Shown: positions 50,420 through 58,630 of the stretch, piece by piece
Position numbering within the stretch: the first letter of the stretch is position 1
Layout of the letters: every line of letters starts with the position of its first letter
Assembly (NCBI RefSeq): GCF_017491605.1
Contig: NZ_JAFGYY010000001.1
Coordinates: forward strand, 62,001-126,000
Length of the DNA stretch: 64,000 nucleotides
Direction: 5' to 3'
Origin: Pseudomonas sp. 30_B
GTDB taxonomy: Bacteria > Pseudomonadota > Gammaproteobacteria > Pseudomonadales > Pseudomonadaceae
The notes under the pieces: generated by a model
Database searches by the model: none
What the model was told of the DNA's origin: nothing
The model's input: the letters and a program-made list of their open reading frames with translations, nothing else
Program-made: the position numbers and the translations under genes

Positions 50420-51372
50420 AGGTTCTGTTCCTGGTCCAGAAAGAGCAACGCGCCATCCTCGATCGCCTGTACGACGGTATCGCCGAGCACTGCGATTGCG
50501 ACCTGCGCTGGTTGACCAGCGACGAGCAGGCTAATTTGCGCCGTTACTTCCGTGAGCACGTGGATGTCTCGAAGTACGATCGCATCCTGTTCTTCCTGCG
50601 CTTCAAGAAGGAAATGCGCCAGGCCGCCTTCATTCGCAGCGTGCCCAATCTGGTCATCCTCGAGCACGATGCCTACCAGAACTACATCCCCTGCAAGTAC
50701 ACCGGGAAGTTCAGTGCGCACTATCGTCGCCTGCCCTGGGCGCGGGTGATCAGCTCGGGCTTCATGGTCAGCGAGCGGCTGCGCCAGGAAGGCTTCGATG
50801 CGGTCTTCGTGCCGAAGGGCTACGACCAGGACCTGCTCCACGATCTGGGGCGGGAACGCGATATCGAGCTGGCTTTCGTCGGCAGCACCGGCAGCGTTGC
50901 CTACAACGGCCGCAAGGCGCTGCTGGACGAGCTGGGCAGGGTGGAAAACCTGCTGGTCACCAAGACCAATTCGGGCGAGGACTACCTGAATACCCTCAAC
51001 CGCATTCGCTTCTTCGTCAGCGCGGATGTCGGCATGGGGGAATACATGATCAAGAATTTCGAGGCCATGGCCTGCGGCTGCGTGCTGCTGGCCTATGACC
51101 AGGGCGAGGATGAGAACCGCGCGCTTGGCTTGCAGGACATGCACAACGTGGTGCTGTATCGCGACGTGGCGCAGTTACGCAGCAAGCTGCAACAGCTGCG
51201 GGCCGATCCGCAGCAGGTGGCTCGGATCGCCGAAGCGGGGCGGAAGCTGGCGCAGGAAGGTTTCGGATTCGGTCAGATCGGTGCGCGCATCGTCGAGGCC
51301 ATGACACCACCTCTGCGCGAACGAGCGCAGCCCGGTATGTTTGAGCGTCTGCGCCTGGTACTGGGAGTCTGA
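50416..51372 (+). CDS. ssg: Glycosyltransferase Ssg-like, surface polysaccharide
   Basis: 318-residue glycosyltransferase of the CgeB-like/GT4 type. It starts MKVLFLVQKEQRAILDRLY. A donor-binding region near residues 150-250 includes ELAFVGSTGSVAY and GEYMIKNFEAMACGCVLLA. It closely resembles P. aeruginosa Ssg (PA5001) as I recall it, a protein needed for normal LPS and surface properties. It lies just before the wapR-like and waaL genes, as in P. aeruginosa. The sugar is unknown. Start overlaps the previous stop by 4 bp. Confidence 0.8.
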   Translation: MKVLFLVQKEQRAILDRLYDGIAEHCDCDLRWLTSDEQANLRRYFREHVDVSKYDRILFFLRFKKEMRQAAFIRSVPNLVILEHDAYQNYIPCKYTGKFSAHYRRLPWARVISSGFMVSERLRQEGFDAVFVPKGYDQDLLHDLGRERDIELAFVGSTGSVAYNGRKALLDELGRVENLLVTKTNSGEDYLNTLNRIRFFVSADVGMGEYMIKNFEAMACGCVLLAYDQGEDENRALGLQDMHNVVLYRDVAQLRSKLQQLRADPQQVARIAEAGRKLAQEGFGFGQIGARIVEAMTPPLRERAQPGMFERLRLVLGV

Positions 51373-51375
51373 TCG

Positions 51376-52269
51376 GTGTCCAACTCCTTGCCGGCTGCCG
51401 AGATATCTGTGGAATACCCACTGATTTCAGTGCTGGTGCCTTGCTACAACCGCGAGCGTTACATCGAAGATGCGTTGCTGAGCATTCTCGAGCAGGACTA
51501 CCCGAACTTCGAGTTGATCGTTGTCGATGACGGTTCGCAGGACGCCAGCATCGAGAGAATTGAGGCACTGCAGCAGCGCCATGACTTCCAGTTCTACCGC
51601 CAGGCCAACCAGGGCGTCAGCGCCGCGCTCAATACCGCGTTGAGCCATGCCCGCGGCGAGTTGGTAGCAACGCCGGACTCCGACGACATCATGATGCCGG
51701 GGCGTCTGAGTCTTCAGGCACGTTATATGAAAGAGCACCCCGAAGTTGGCTGCCTTGGCGGGCGGGTCATCTACATCGACGCCGATGGCAAGCGCCTGAA
51801 AGGCGAGCCGCGCGACGGTGTGCGCCGTTATAGCTTCGACGACCTGTTGGGAAAGGCCATTGCCATCGGCGCGACGGTGGCGATGTACCGCCGCGATGCC
51901 ATCGAACGCGCTGGCGGCTATGATCCGGAGATTCGCATCCAGGACTTCCAGATGAGCCTGAAGATCGCCCACCTGGGTTATCGGGTCGAAGTCCTGCCGG
52001 ATGTGGTCAGCGGCTACCGCCGTCATGAGGGCAACCTGTCGAAGACAGCCTACAAGCGCCAGCTCGATTACGACCGCATGGCGGTCGCCCCTTATCGAGA
52101 TCATCCGGCTTACGCGGCCGGTATGACCTGTATCGTTAACAAGGCGCTCAAGCAGTCCGTTGTGGGCGACAAGGGGTATGCCTGGTCGCTGCTGCTCCAG
52201 TTGCCCCCCTGGCGCTGGAATCGTGTTACATGGCGGAGGATTCGCCATTTGTTGTTCAAGTTCAGGTAG
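51376..52269 (+). CDS. wapR: GT2 rhamnosyltransferase WapR-like
   Basis: 297-residue inverting GT-A fold enzyme. ISVLVPCYNRERYIEDALLS opens the fold, DDGSQD is the UDP/TDP-binding element and TPDSDDIM holds the DxD-type metal site. In P. aeruginosa, the equivalent PA5000 adds the 1,3-linked rhamnose that accepts O antigen. The position immediately before waaL fits that role. It starts with GTG at 51376, 3 bp after ssg. The rhamnose specificity rests on synteny. Confidence 0.78.
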   Translation: MSNSLPAAEISVEYPLISVLVPCYNRERYIEDALLSILEQDYPNFELIVVDDGSQDASIERIEALQQRHDFQFYRQANQGVSAALNTALSHARGELVATPDSDDIMMPGRLSLQARYMKEHPEVGCLGGRVIYIDADGKRLKGEPRDGVRRYSFDDLLGKAIAIGATVAMYRRDAIERAGGYDPEIRIQDFQMSLKIAHLGYRVEVLPDVVSGYRRHEGNLSKTAYKRQLDYDRMAVAPYRDHPAYAAGMTCIVNKALKQSVVGDKGYAWSLLLQLPPWRWNRVTWRRIRHLLFKFR

Positions 52270-52284
52270 GAAGATGTTTTTCTA

Positions 52285-53508
52285 ATGAAGGATGCGATGA
52301 AACGCGCTTGGGGGGCTTGGTGCCCGCGTATGACACCGACCGGCGTAGTCCAGCGGCGAGGAAGTCGGATCGCGGAGGCAATGCTGGGGGTTGGCGTCCT
52401 GTGGAGCATTGCTGGCGTGATGCTGACGCCGACCATGAAATTCTACTCCCAGATGGTCATATTGTTCGTCTACCTGCCGTCCCTATGGCTGTGTATTACC
52501 CGTCGCCAGGAGCTCGGGCATCTGCTCCGGGCGCACAAGGAAATGTGGGTGCTTCTGGCGCTGTTCGGCTGGGCGATTCTGTCTCTGCTCTGGTCAAAGG
52601 GCGGGGGAAAGCCGCTGGGCTCACTCAAGGAAGCTGTGCTGTTCATGCTGTTCATCCTGGGCTGGGTGCTCTGGGGGCGCGCGGATGAGCGTCGACTGCG
52701 ACTGGGCATGCTTTCGCTGGTCCTGGTGATCGGTTTTTACAGTGTGGCCGCCTTGATCCTGAAGCCGGTATATCTTGGCGGCCGCCTGAACGGATTCGGC
52801 GGCTTCCTGGACAACCCCAATGCCGCGGCCTATTCGATCGCCTTTGTCACTGTCATGTGCGTGCCGTTGTTACCTCGCCGTGGCTGGGGGCAAGTACCCT
52901 GGGCGATTCTGCTGGCCGCTTCGCTGGTCTACGTGGCGCTGTGCGGTAGTCGGGGGGCCCTGCTGGCCCTGATGGTCACGGCAATCTTCAGCCTGAGCCT
53001 GGTGCCCGGTCGGATCGCCAAGCTGCTACCCTTCCTGCTTCTGTTGGGGGGGGCAATTCTTATCGTGGCCGAACCGGGATTGCTGGCACGCGGTGATGCG
53101 CAGCGCTTCGGTCTGCTGCGCAATGCCTGGCCGCAGATCCAGGAGCACCTCTGGACGGGAGTTGGGCTGGGGGCTGATTATTTGGTGTCCAGTGAGCGCA
53201 GCACCTACCGCAATGGGGCGCACAACTTTCTGATACACACCGCCATTCAGTACGGCATCCCGGCGCTGCTGGCGTTCCTGTTGCTGTGGGTGATGATCGG
53301 ACTTCACGCTTGGCGTTGCCGGACGCGCGCGCTCGGGCTGTCGGTCATGCTTCTCTGGGTGTATTCCAGCGTGGCCATGCAGTTTGATGTCTTCAGCCTG
53401 TGGGAGCGCACGCGCGCGATGTGGCTGATGCCCTGGGTGGTGATTCTGCTGGGACTGTGCCTGGAGCGTTGGCCGCAGGTGCGGCCGTCGGTCATGGAGC
53501 CGAACTGA
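52285..53508 (+). CDS. waaL: O-antigen ligase
   Basis: 407-residue inner-membrane protein with about eleven hydrophobic helices. It joins O-antigen chains to lipid A-core on the periplasmic side. The Wzy_C-type segment GSRGALLALMVTAIFSL and the large periplasmic loop with AHNFLIHTAIQYGIPALL are present; the histidine there matches the essential His region of WaaL proteins. WaaL sequences diverge greatly, so identity rests on topology and locus. It is preceded by wapR with 15 bp between. A second ATG at 52297 is also possible. Its end overlaps the convergent kinase-like gene by 17 bp. Confidence 0.85.
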   Translation: MKDAMKRAWGAWCPRMTPTGVVQRRGSRIAEAMLGVGVLWSIAGVMLTPTMKFYSQMVILFVYLPSLWLCITRRQELGHLLRAHKEMWVLLALFGWAILSLLWSKGGGKPLGSLKEAVLFMLFILGWVLWGRADERRLRLGMLSLVLVIGFYSVAALILKPVYLGGRLNGFGGFLDNPNAAAYSIAFVTVMCVPLLPRRGWGQVPWAILLAASLVYVALCGSRGALLALMVTAIFSLSLVPGRIAKLLPFLLLLGGAILIVAEPGLLARGDAQRFGLLRNAWPQIQEHLWTGVGLGADYLVSSERSTYRNGAHNFLIHTAIQYGIPALLAFLLLWVMIGLHAWRCRTRALGLSVMLLWVYSSVAMQFDVFSLWERTRAMWLMPWVVILLGLCLERWPQVRPSVMEPN

Positions 53509-54142
53509 GGATCTGCTTGAGCTCGGGCAGGCTCCAGCGCACCGGGCTGCGCGCGAGATAAGCTTTCGACAGGCTGTCGGTATTGCCGTCCAGCAGCCAC
53601 TGGCGATCGTTGGCGTAACGCAGCATATGCGCGAAGTTGCGTTTGCGCTGCAGGCGGGACAACGCCCGGCGCTGCTTCTTCATGTCGGCGAGGTCGATCA
53701 GGCCCAGCTTGCCTTCAGGCGTCTTCACCACGTTGCCCAGGTGCAGCGAGCGGAAGTACACGCCCTGGTCGTGCAGTTCGGCGATCAGGGTGCCCAGTTG
53801 TGCTGCCAGTTGAGTATCACCCTCGCCGGCGGCAATGACCTGGCGCAGCGTATCGCCCGGCAGCGGCCGGTAGTGCACTGCGTCGCGGGCGATATCGGTG
53901 ATGCGGTAGACCGCGATGATCTCGGGGCAGGGCACCGCCAGGCGCTGCAGCGTCGTGGTGTTGTCGGCGAACCGCTGCGCGTACGGGTAGAACGCCGCCG
54001 AGGAGATCAGGCGTTTGCGTCGGAAGAGTTTCAGGAAATTGCCGTCGGCAAGCCGCAGGACCTTGTCGCCGTGCTTGTCGGCTTCCAGCACCTGGGCGCC
54101 GGCGCGCAGCGATTCGTAGGCGGGGAGGGCAAGGTGTTGCAT
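53492..54142 (-). CDS. Kinase-fold protein with degenerate catalytic loop (PA4998-like)
   Basis: 216 residues resembling the lipopolysaccharide kinase/InaA family. The expected H-x-D catalytic loop is FRSLHLGN, with F130, R131, S132 in place of His, x, Asp; N137 and the metal Asp D150 (LGLIDLAD) are kept. Like the 41.4-42.1 kb gene, it may be a pseudokinase. It is convergent with waaL and its 3' end overlaps that gene by 17 bp. Its promoter faces msbA across about 100 bp. Confidence 0.8.
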   Translation of the reverse strand: MQHLALPAYESLRAGAQVLEADKHGDKVLRLADGNFLKLFRRKRLISSAAFYPYAQRFADNTTTLQRLAVPCPEIIAVYRITDIARDAVHYRPLPGDTLRQVIAAGEGDTQLAAQLGTLIAELHDQGVYFRSLHLGNVVKTPEGKLGLIDLADMKKQRRALSRLQRKRNFAHMLRYANDRQWLLDGNTDSLSKAYLARSPVRWSLPELKQILSSAP

Positions 54143-54206
54143 GGCAAGGTCCTGTTCGAGAGCCGGCTATAGTAGCCCAGCCGCCGGGCAAACGAGAGTG
54201 CTGTGT

Positions 54207-54212
54207 TATAAT
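54207..54212 (+). promoter_or_regulatory. Candidate -10 box for msbA
   Basis: TATAAT stands 30 bp before the msbA start in the divergent gap with the kinase-like gene. No good -35 lies 17 bp upstream, so it would need an activator or an extended -10. Confidence 0.45.
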
Positions 54213-54241
54213 CTGCGCCCTTTTAAGCGTGCGATCCTTCC

Positions 54242-56068
54242 ATGGCCGGTAACGAACCCCAGGCACCTTCGAGCCTGAAGATCTACTTCCGACTGCTCTC
54301 CTACGTGCGCCCATACGTGGGGATGTTCCTGCTCAGCATCGTCGGTTTCCTGATCTTTGCCGCTACCCAGCCCATGCTGGCGGGCATCCTCAAGTATTTC
54401 GTCGACGGCCTGGCCCATCCGGATGCCAAGCTGTTCCCCACTTCCCCCTGGGCCTGGTTGCGCGACCTGCAGCTGCTGTACGCCGTGCCGCTGCTGGTGG
54501 TGGCGATCGCGGTCTGGCAGGGCGTCGGCTCGTTCCTGGGCAACTACTTCATCGCCAAGGTCTCCCTGGGCCTGGTGCAGGACCTGCGCATCGCGCTGTT
54601 CAACAACCTGCTGACCCTGCCCAACCGCTATTTCGACAGCCACAACTCCGGGCACCTGATCTCGCGCATCACCTTCAACGTGACCATGGTCACCGGCGCC
54701 GCCACCGATGCGATCAAGGTGGTGATCCGCGAAGGCATGACCGTGGTCTTCCTGTTCCTCTCGCTGCTGTACATGAACTGGAAGCTGACCCTGGTGATGC
54801 TGGCGATCCTGCCGGTCATCGCGTTGATGGTGACCAGTGCCAGCCGCAAGTTCCGCAAGCAGAGCAAGAAGATCCAGGTGGCCATGGGCGACGTGACCCA
54901 TGTGTCGTCCGAGACCATCCAGGGTTACCGCGTGGTTCGCAGTTTCGGTGGCGAGGCCTACGAGCGCCAGCGCTTCCAGAATGTGACAGACGAGAACACC
55001 AGCAAGAACCTGCGCATGAACAAGACCTCGGCGATCTACACGCCGATGCTGCAACTGGTGATCTACAGCGCCATGGCCGTGCTGCTGTACCTGGTGCTGC
55101 TGCTGCGCGGCGACGCCACCGTCGGCGATCTGGTGGCCTACATTTCCATGGCCGGCCTGCTGCCCAAGCCGATCCGCCAGCTCTCCGAGGTCAGCTCGAC
55201 CATCCAGAAGGGCGTGGCCGGCGCCGAGAGCATCTTCGAGCAGCTCGACGAAGCGCCCGAGGTGGACAATGGCACCGTCGAGCGCGAGCGCGTGAGCGGT
55301 CGCCTGGAAGTGAGGAACCTCAGCTTTACCTACCCGGGCACCGAGAAGCAGGTACTCAAGGATCTGAACTTCAGCGTCGAGCCGGGCCAGATGGTGGCGC
55401 TGGTCGGCCGCTCCGGCAGCGGCAAGTCGACCCTGGCCAACCTGATTCCGCGCTTCTACGACCACAGCGACGGGCAGATCCTGCTCGATGGCGTGGACGT
55501 CGAAGACTACAAGCTGACCAACCTGCGCCGGCATATCTCGCTGGTGACCCAGCAGGTCAACCTGTTCAACGACAGCGTGCTGAACAACATCGCCTACGGA
55601 GACCTGGCCAGCAAGCCGCGTGAGGCAGTGGAGAGGGCCGCCGACGATGCCTTCGCCCGCGAGTTCATCGACCGCCTGCCCGAGGGCTTCGACACCGAGG
55701 TCGGCGAGAACGGCGTGATGCTCTCCGGCGGCCAGCGCCAGCGCCTGGCGATTGCCCGTGCGCTGCTCAAGGACGCCCCGGTGCTGATCCTCGACGAGGC
55801 CACCTCGGCGCTGGACACCGAGTCCGAGCGGCACATCCAGGCCGCCCTGGAGAAGGTTATGGAAGGCCGCACCACCCTGGTGATCGCCCACCGCCTGAGC
55901 ACCATCGAGGCGGCGGACCTGATCCTGGTGATGGACCAGGGACACATCGTCGAACGTGGCAGTCACGACCAGCTGATCGCGCAGAACGGGTACTACGCTC
56001 GCCTGCACGCGCGGCAGTTCGCTGACGACCCGGTCGAGGCAGGCTCTGGCGCCGAGCAGTCAGTGTGA
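54242..56068 (+). CDS. msbA: Lipid A-core flippase, ABC transporter
   Basis: 608-residue half-transporter that flips lipid A-core across the inner membrane with ATP. Six N-terminal membrane helices (about residues 20-330) are followed by the nucleotide-binding domain. Walker A GRSGSGKST is near residue 388, the signature LSGGQRQR near 497, and the Walker B aspartate in LILDEATSALD. Located between waaL and hldE, it follows the normal Pseudomonas order. Essential in most Gram-negatives. Confidence 0.97.
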   Translation: MAGNEPQAPSSLKIYFRLLSYVRPYVGMFLLSIVGFLIFAATQPMLAGILKYFVDGLAHPDAKLFPTSPWAWLRDLQLLYAVPLLVVAIAVWQGVGSFLGNYFIAKVSLGLVQDLRIALFNNLLTLPNRYFDSHNSGHLISRITFNVTMVTGAATDAIKVVIREGMTVVFLFLSLLYMNWKLTLVMLAILPVIALMVTSASRKFRKQSKKIQVAMGDVTHVSSETIQGYRVVRSFGGEAYERQRFQNVTDENTSKNLRMNKTSAIYTPMLQLVIYSAMAVLLYLVLLLRGDATVGDLVAYISMAGLLPKPIRQLSEVSSTIQKGVAGAESIFEQLDEAPEVDNGTVERERVSGRLEVRNLSFTYPGTEKQVLKDLNFSVEPGQMVALVGRSGSGKSTLANLIPRFYDHSDGQILLDGVDVEDYKLTNLRRHISLVTQQVNLFNDSVLNNIAYGDLASKPREAVERAADDAFAREFIDRLPEGFDTEVGENGVMLSGGQRQRLAIARALLKDAPVLILDEATSALDTESERHIQAALEKVMEGRTTLVIAHRLSTIEAADLILVMDQGHIVERGSHDQLIAQNGYYARLHARQFADDPVEAGSGAEQSV

Positions 56069-56078
56069 CGTTGCTGAC

Positions 56079-56975
56079 ATGCTGAACCGACTGCGCCTTT
56101 TCCGCGAACGCGGCTGGACGCCCATCGCGGCGGCCGACTACGCCGCTGCCTGGCACACCTTCGGCGGCAGCGTCGCCACCCACCCGGATGTGGTCGAGCG
56201 CCTGGCCGCGCTGGCCGGCATCCCGGTGCGCTACCTCGGCTGGTTTGAGGGCGACGAACTGCGCGCCGCCGTACCGACCTGGGGGCACAACCTGGCGCTG
56301 TCCAAGGACGTGCTCAAGCGCGAGGGCAAGAAGGCCCTGTTCGACCTGGGCAATGCCGAGATCATCCTGCCCATCGCCGAAGGCGCGCGCATCGAGTTGC
56401 GGCACAAGGTGCGCTACCTCTCCGAGCTGAACCGCGAGCAGGTCAGCGATGCCCGCGAGCAACCCGAGCAGTTGGCGATGAACCGAGCGCCGGCGGATTT
56501 CTCGAAGAAATTCCGCTACAACCAGCGCCGCGAACAGCGCCTGCTGGAAGAGGCGGGCGGCGTGCTGCAACCCATGAGTGAGCTGAGCCCCGAGGAGCAG
56601 GCGCGTATTTATGCAGACCTGTTCCAACGCCGCTGGGAGTTCGATGTGCCGGGCAAGGCGCGGCTCGTCGAGGTATTCACCCTGATGCGCGAATTCATGC
56701 GCGGCTCCCTGGTGCGCCTGGACGGCGAGCCGGTGGCGATCCAGATTCTCTACCGGGTCGAGGCGCCGAAGTGGATCAGCGTCGAATACATCAATGGCGG
56801 CGTGGCGCCGGAAAATCGCGACTTCAGCCCCGGCAGCGTGCTCAGCTTCGTCAACACGCAGGAGGCCTGGGCCGACGCCGAGGCGGCGGGCAAACCATTG
56901 CGCTATTCCTTCGGTCGCGCCGACCGCGAATACAAGGATCGCTGGTGCCACCGCGTGCCGGTGTTCCAGGTCTGA
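56079..56975 (+). CDS. Mig-14-like antimicrobial-peptide resistance protein
   Basis: 298-residue protein matching the Mig-14 family of Salmonella and P. aeruginosa, which promotes tolerance to polymyxin and host peptides; mechanism not settled. Its C-terminal half has a GNAT/FemAB-like pattern (MREFMRGSLVRLDGEPVAIQILYRVE and the terminal YSFGRADREYKDRW). No membrane segment is seen, so it is probably peripheral at the inner membrane. It starts 10 bp after msbA. In P. aeruginosa the homologue (PA5003) lies beside wapH, so its place here is shifted. Confidence 0.85.
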   Translation: MLNRLRLFRERGWTPIAAADYAAAWHTFGGSVATHPDVVERLAALAGIPVRYLGWFEGDELRAAVPTWGHNLALSKDVLKREGKKALFDLGNAEIILPIAEGARIELRHKVRYLSELNREQVSDAREQPEQLAMNRAPADFSKKFRYNQRREQRLLEEAGGVLQPMSELSPEEQARIYADLFQRRWEFDVPGKARLVEVFTLMREFMRGSLVRLDGEPVAIQILYRVEAPKWISVEYINGGVAPENRDFSPGSVLSFVNTQEAWADAEAAGKPLRYSFGRADREYKDRWCHRVPVFQV

Positions 56976-56985
56976 CTTCAGGCTC

Positions 56986-57123
56986 TTCGTAGGAGCGAGC
57001 CTGCTCGCGAACCAATCCCGCTGCGGAGGTTGTTCGCGAGCAAGGGCTAGGCGCCCCCCTCGCTCCTACAGTTCGTGCACGGTGCCCTGGCCCGTGTGTA
57101 GGAGCGGACTCCGTCCGCAATTG
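56986..57123. repeat. REP cluster between mig-14 and dnpA
   Basis: GTAGGAGCGAGCCTGCTCGCGAACC and its inverted partner GGTTGTTCGCGAGCAAG, an interrupted CGCTCCTAC copy, and a GTAGGAGCGGACTCCGTCCGC unit. They occupy the gap before dnpA and suggest dnpA may have its own promoter. Confidence 0.75.
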
Positions 57124-57142
57124 GCTCTAACGGAGATCGACC

Positions 57143-58555
57143 ATGAGCGCCCGCAAGCAGCAACTGCTCAAACAGCACCGCCGCAAGAAGCGTGTGGTCC
57201 TGCTCATTGCCCTGCTGGCGCTGATCCTGCTCGGCGTCTTCGCGCCCTGGTGGAGCGTGCCGCTGGCGGTGATCCTCGGCTGGGTCGCCCACGAAGCCTG
57301 GTTCGCCGACCACCTGTTCTATTCGCCGCGCGACGACTACCGCTACGACTTCCCGCAAGGCTCCGTGGCCTTGCCGGTATCCCTTGGTCCGCATGGTCTG
57401 CATATCGCCGATGGCGCATTGCCGGTGGACGCGGAGACCCTGGTGCTGGAGGTCGAGGTCAAGGCGTCGCTGCTTGGCCGCTGGCTCGACCCCCAGGTGC
57501 TCATCGAGGGCGCTGAACATGACCGCCAGGACTTCGAGCGCGGCGTGAGCGGTAAGCGCTATATCAACCTGTCCGGCCAGGGCGACGCCCTGCGCGCCGG
57601 CCATCTGCGCGTCCATGGCCGCCATTGCCGCCTAGGGCAACAGGGCGTCCTGCACGCCTTCCACAACCCCGATTACGCCCGCCAGCGCTTGCTGATCATC
57701 GCACCCCACGCGGATGACGCCGAACTGGCCGCCTTCGGCCAGTACAGCCGTTGCCAGGATGTCTGGATCGTCACCCTGACCCAGGGCGAAATCGAGGCCG
57801 AGCACTACCAGCGCCTGGGCCTGGACAAGGCCGCCGCCGCCCGCCTGAAGGGCCGCCTGCGCACCTGGGACAGCATCGCCGCGCCGCTCTGGGGCGGAAT
57901 CCCGGCCGAGCGCTGCGTGCAACTGGGCTACTACTGCCTGCAACTGCCGGCGATGGCCGCCGAGCCGAGCCAGGCCTTCGGCTCGCGCGAGTCCGGCGAA
58001 AGCGATGTGCGCAGCGCGCGCGGCTTCAATTCGCTACCGTTGCCGGCCGACCGTGACGGCGCGCCGACCTGGCTGAACCTGGTGGCCGACCTGACCACGC
58101 TGATCGAATACGTCCGCCCTGAGGTCATCCTCACCGCCCACCCGGAACTGGACCCCCACGCCGACCACGTCCACGCCACCTGTGCGACGCTGGAGGCCAT
58201 CGGGCGCAGCAGCTGGAAGCCGCAGACCCTGCTGCTCTATGCCAACCACCTGCACGACAACGACCGCTGGCCCATGGGCCCGGCCGACGGCGGCATCGCC
58301 CTGCCGCCTTGTATCGAGGCATTGCCGGCCGACCCGCTGTGGAGCCCGGCGCTGGATGCCGCGACCCGCATCGACAAGGCTCAGGCCCTGGCCCTGCAGC
58401 ACGACCTGCAGACCCCGCTCACCGGCAAGAAACGCCTGCGCCGGCTGATCCAGCGCCTGCTCGCCGGGCGCCAGTGGCCGGCCACCGGCGACGACGAGTT
58501 CTTCCGCAAGGCGGTGCGCCGCCACGAGCTGTTCTGGGTGCGCAAAGTCGACTGA
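57143..58555 (+). CDS. dnpA: PIG-L de-N-acetylase DnpA-like
   Basis: 470-residue protein. Two membrane helices at about residues 18-50 anchor it; the rest contains a LmbE/PIG-L zinc-dependent deacetylase domain. Its metal motif is PHADDAEL near residue 188 (normally PHPDDE), with partner HPELDPHADHVH near 333. P. aeruginosa DnpA (PA5002) is a predicted LPS-core de-N-acetylase that raises fluoroquinolone persistence when overexpressed. The sequence fits removal of an N-acetyl from a core amino sugar. It lies beside mig-14 here as there. Confidence 0.85.
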   Translation: MSARKQQLLKQHRRKKRVVLLIALLALILLGVFAPWWSVPLAVILGWVAHEAWFADHLFYSPRDDYRYDFPQGSVALPVSLGPHGLHIADGALPVDAETLVLEVEVKASLLGRWLDPQVLIEGAEHDRQDFERGVSGKRYINLSGQGDALRAGHLRVHGRHCRLGQQGVLHAFHNPDYARQRLLIIAPHADDAELAAFGQYSRCQDVWIVTLTQGEIEAEHYQRLGLDKAAAARLKGRLRTWDSIAAPLWGGIPAERCVQLGYYCLQLPAMAAEPSQAFGSRESGESDVRSARGFNSLPLPADRDGAPTWLNLVADLTTLIEYVRPEVILTAHPELDPHADHVHATCATLEAIGRSSWKPQTLLLYANHLHDNDRWPMGPADGGIALPPCIEALPADPLWSPALDAATRIDKAQALALQHDLQTPLTGKKRLRRLIQRLLAGRQWPATGDDEFFRKAVRRHELFWVRKVD

Positions 58556-58595
58556 CCGGCCGGTGCCCGGCGCAAGTCGCAGCGGGCGGCTATGG

Positions 58596-58601
58596 TATTA
58601 T
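58596..58601 (+). promoter_or_regulatory. Candidate -10 box for hldE
   Basis: TATTAT, 30 bp before the hldE ATG, inside the short gap after dnpA. A -35 is not clear. Suggests separate transcription of hldE. Confidence 0.35.
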
Positions 58602-58630
58602 CCGCGGCGATTTCGACCTGCGGAGTTCCC

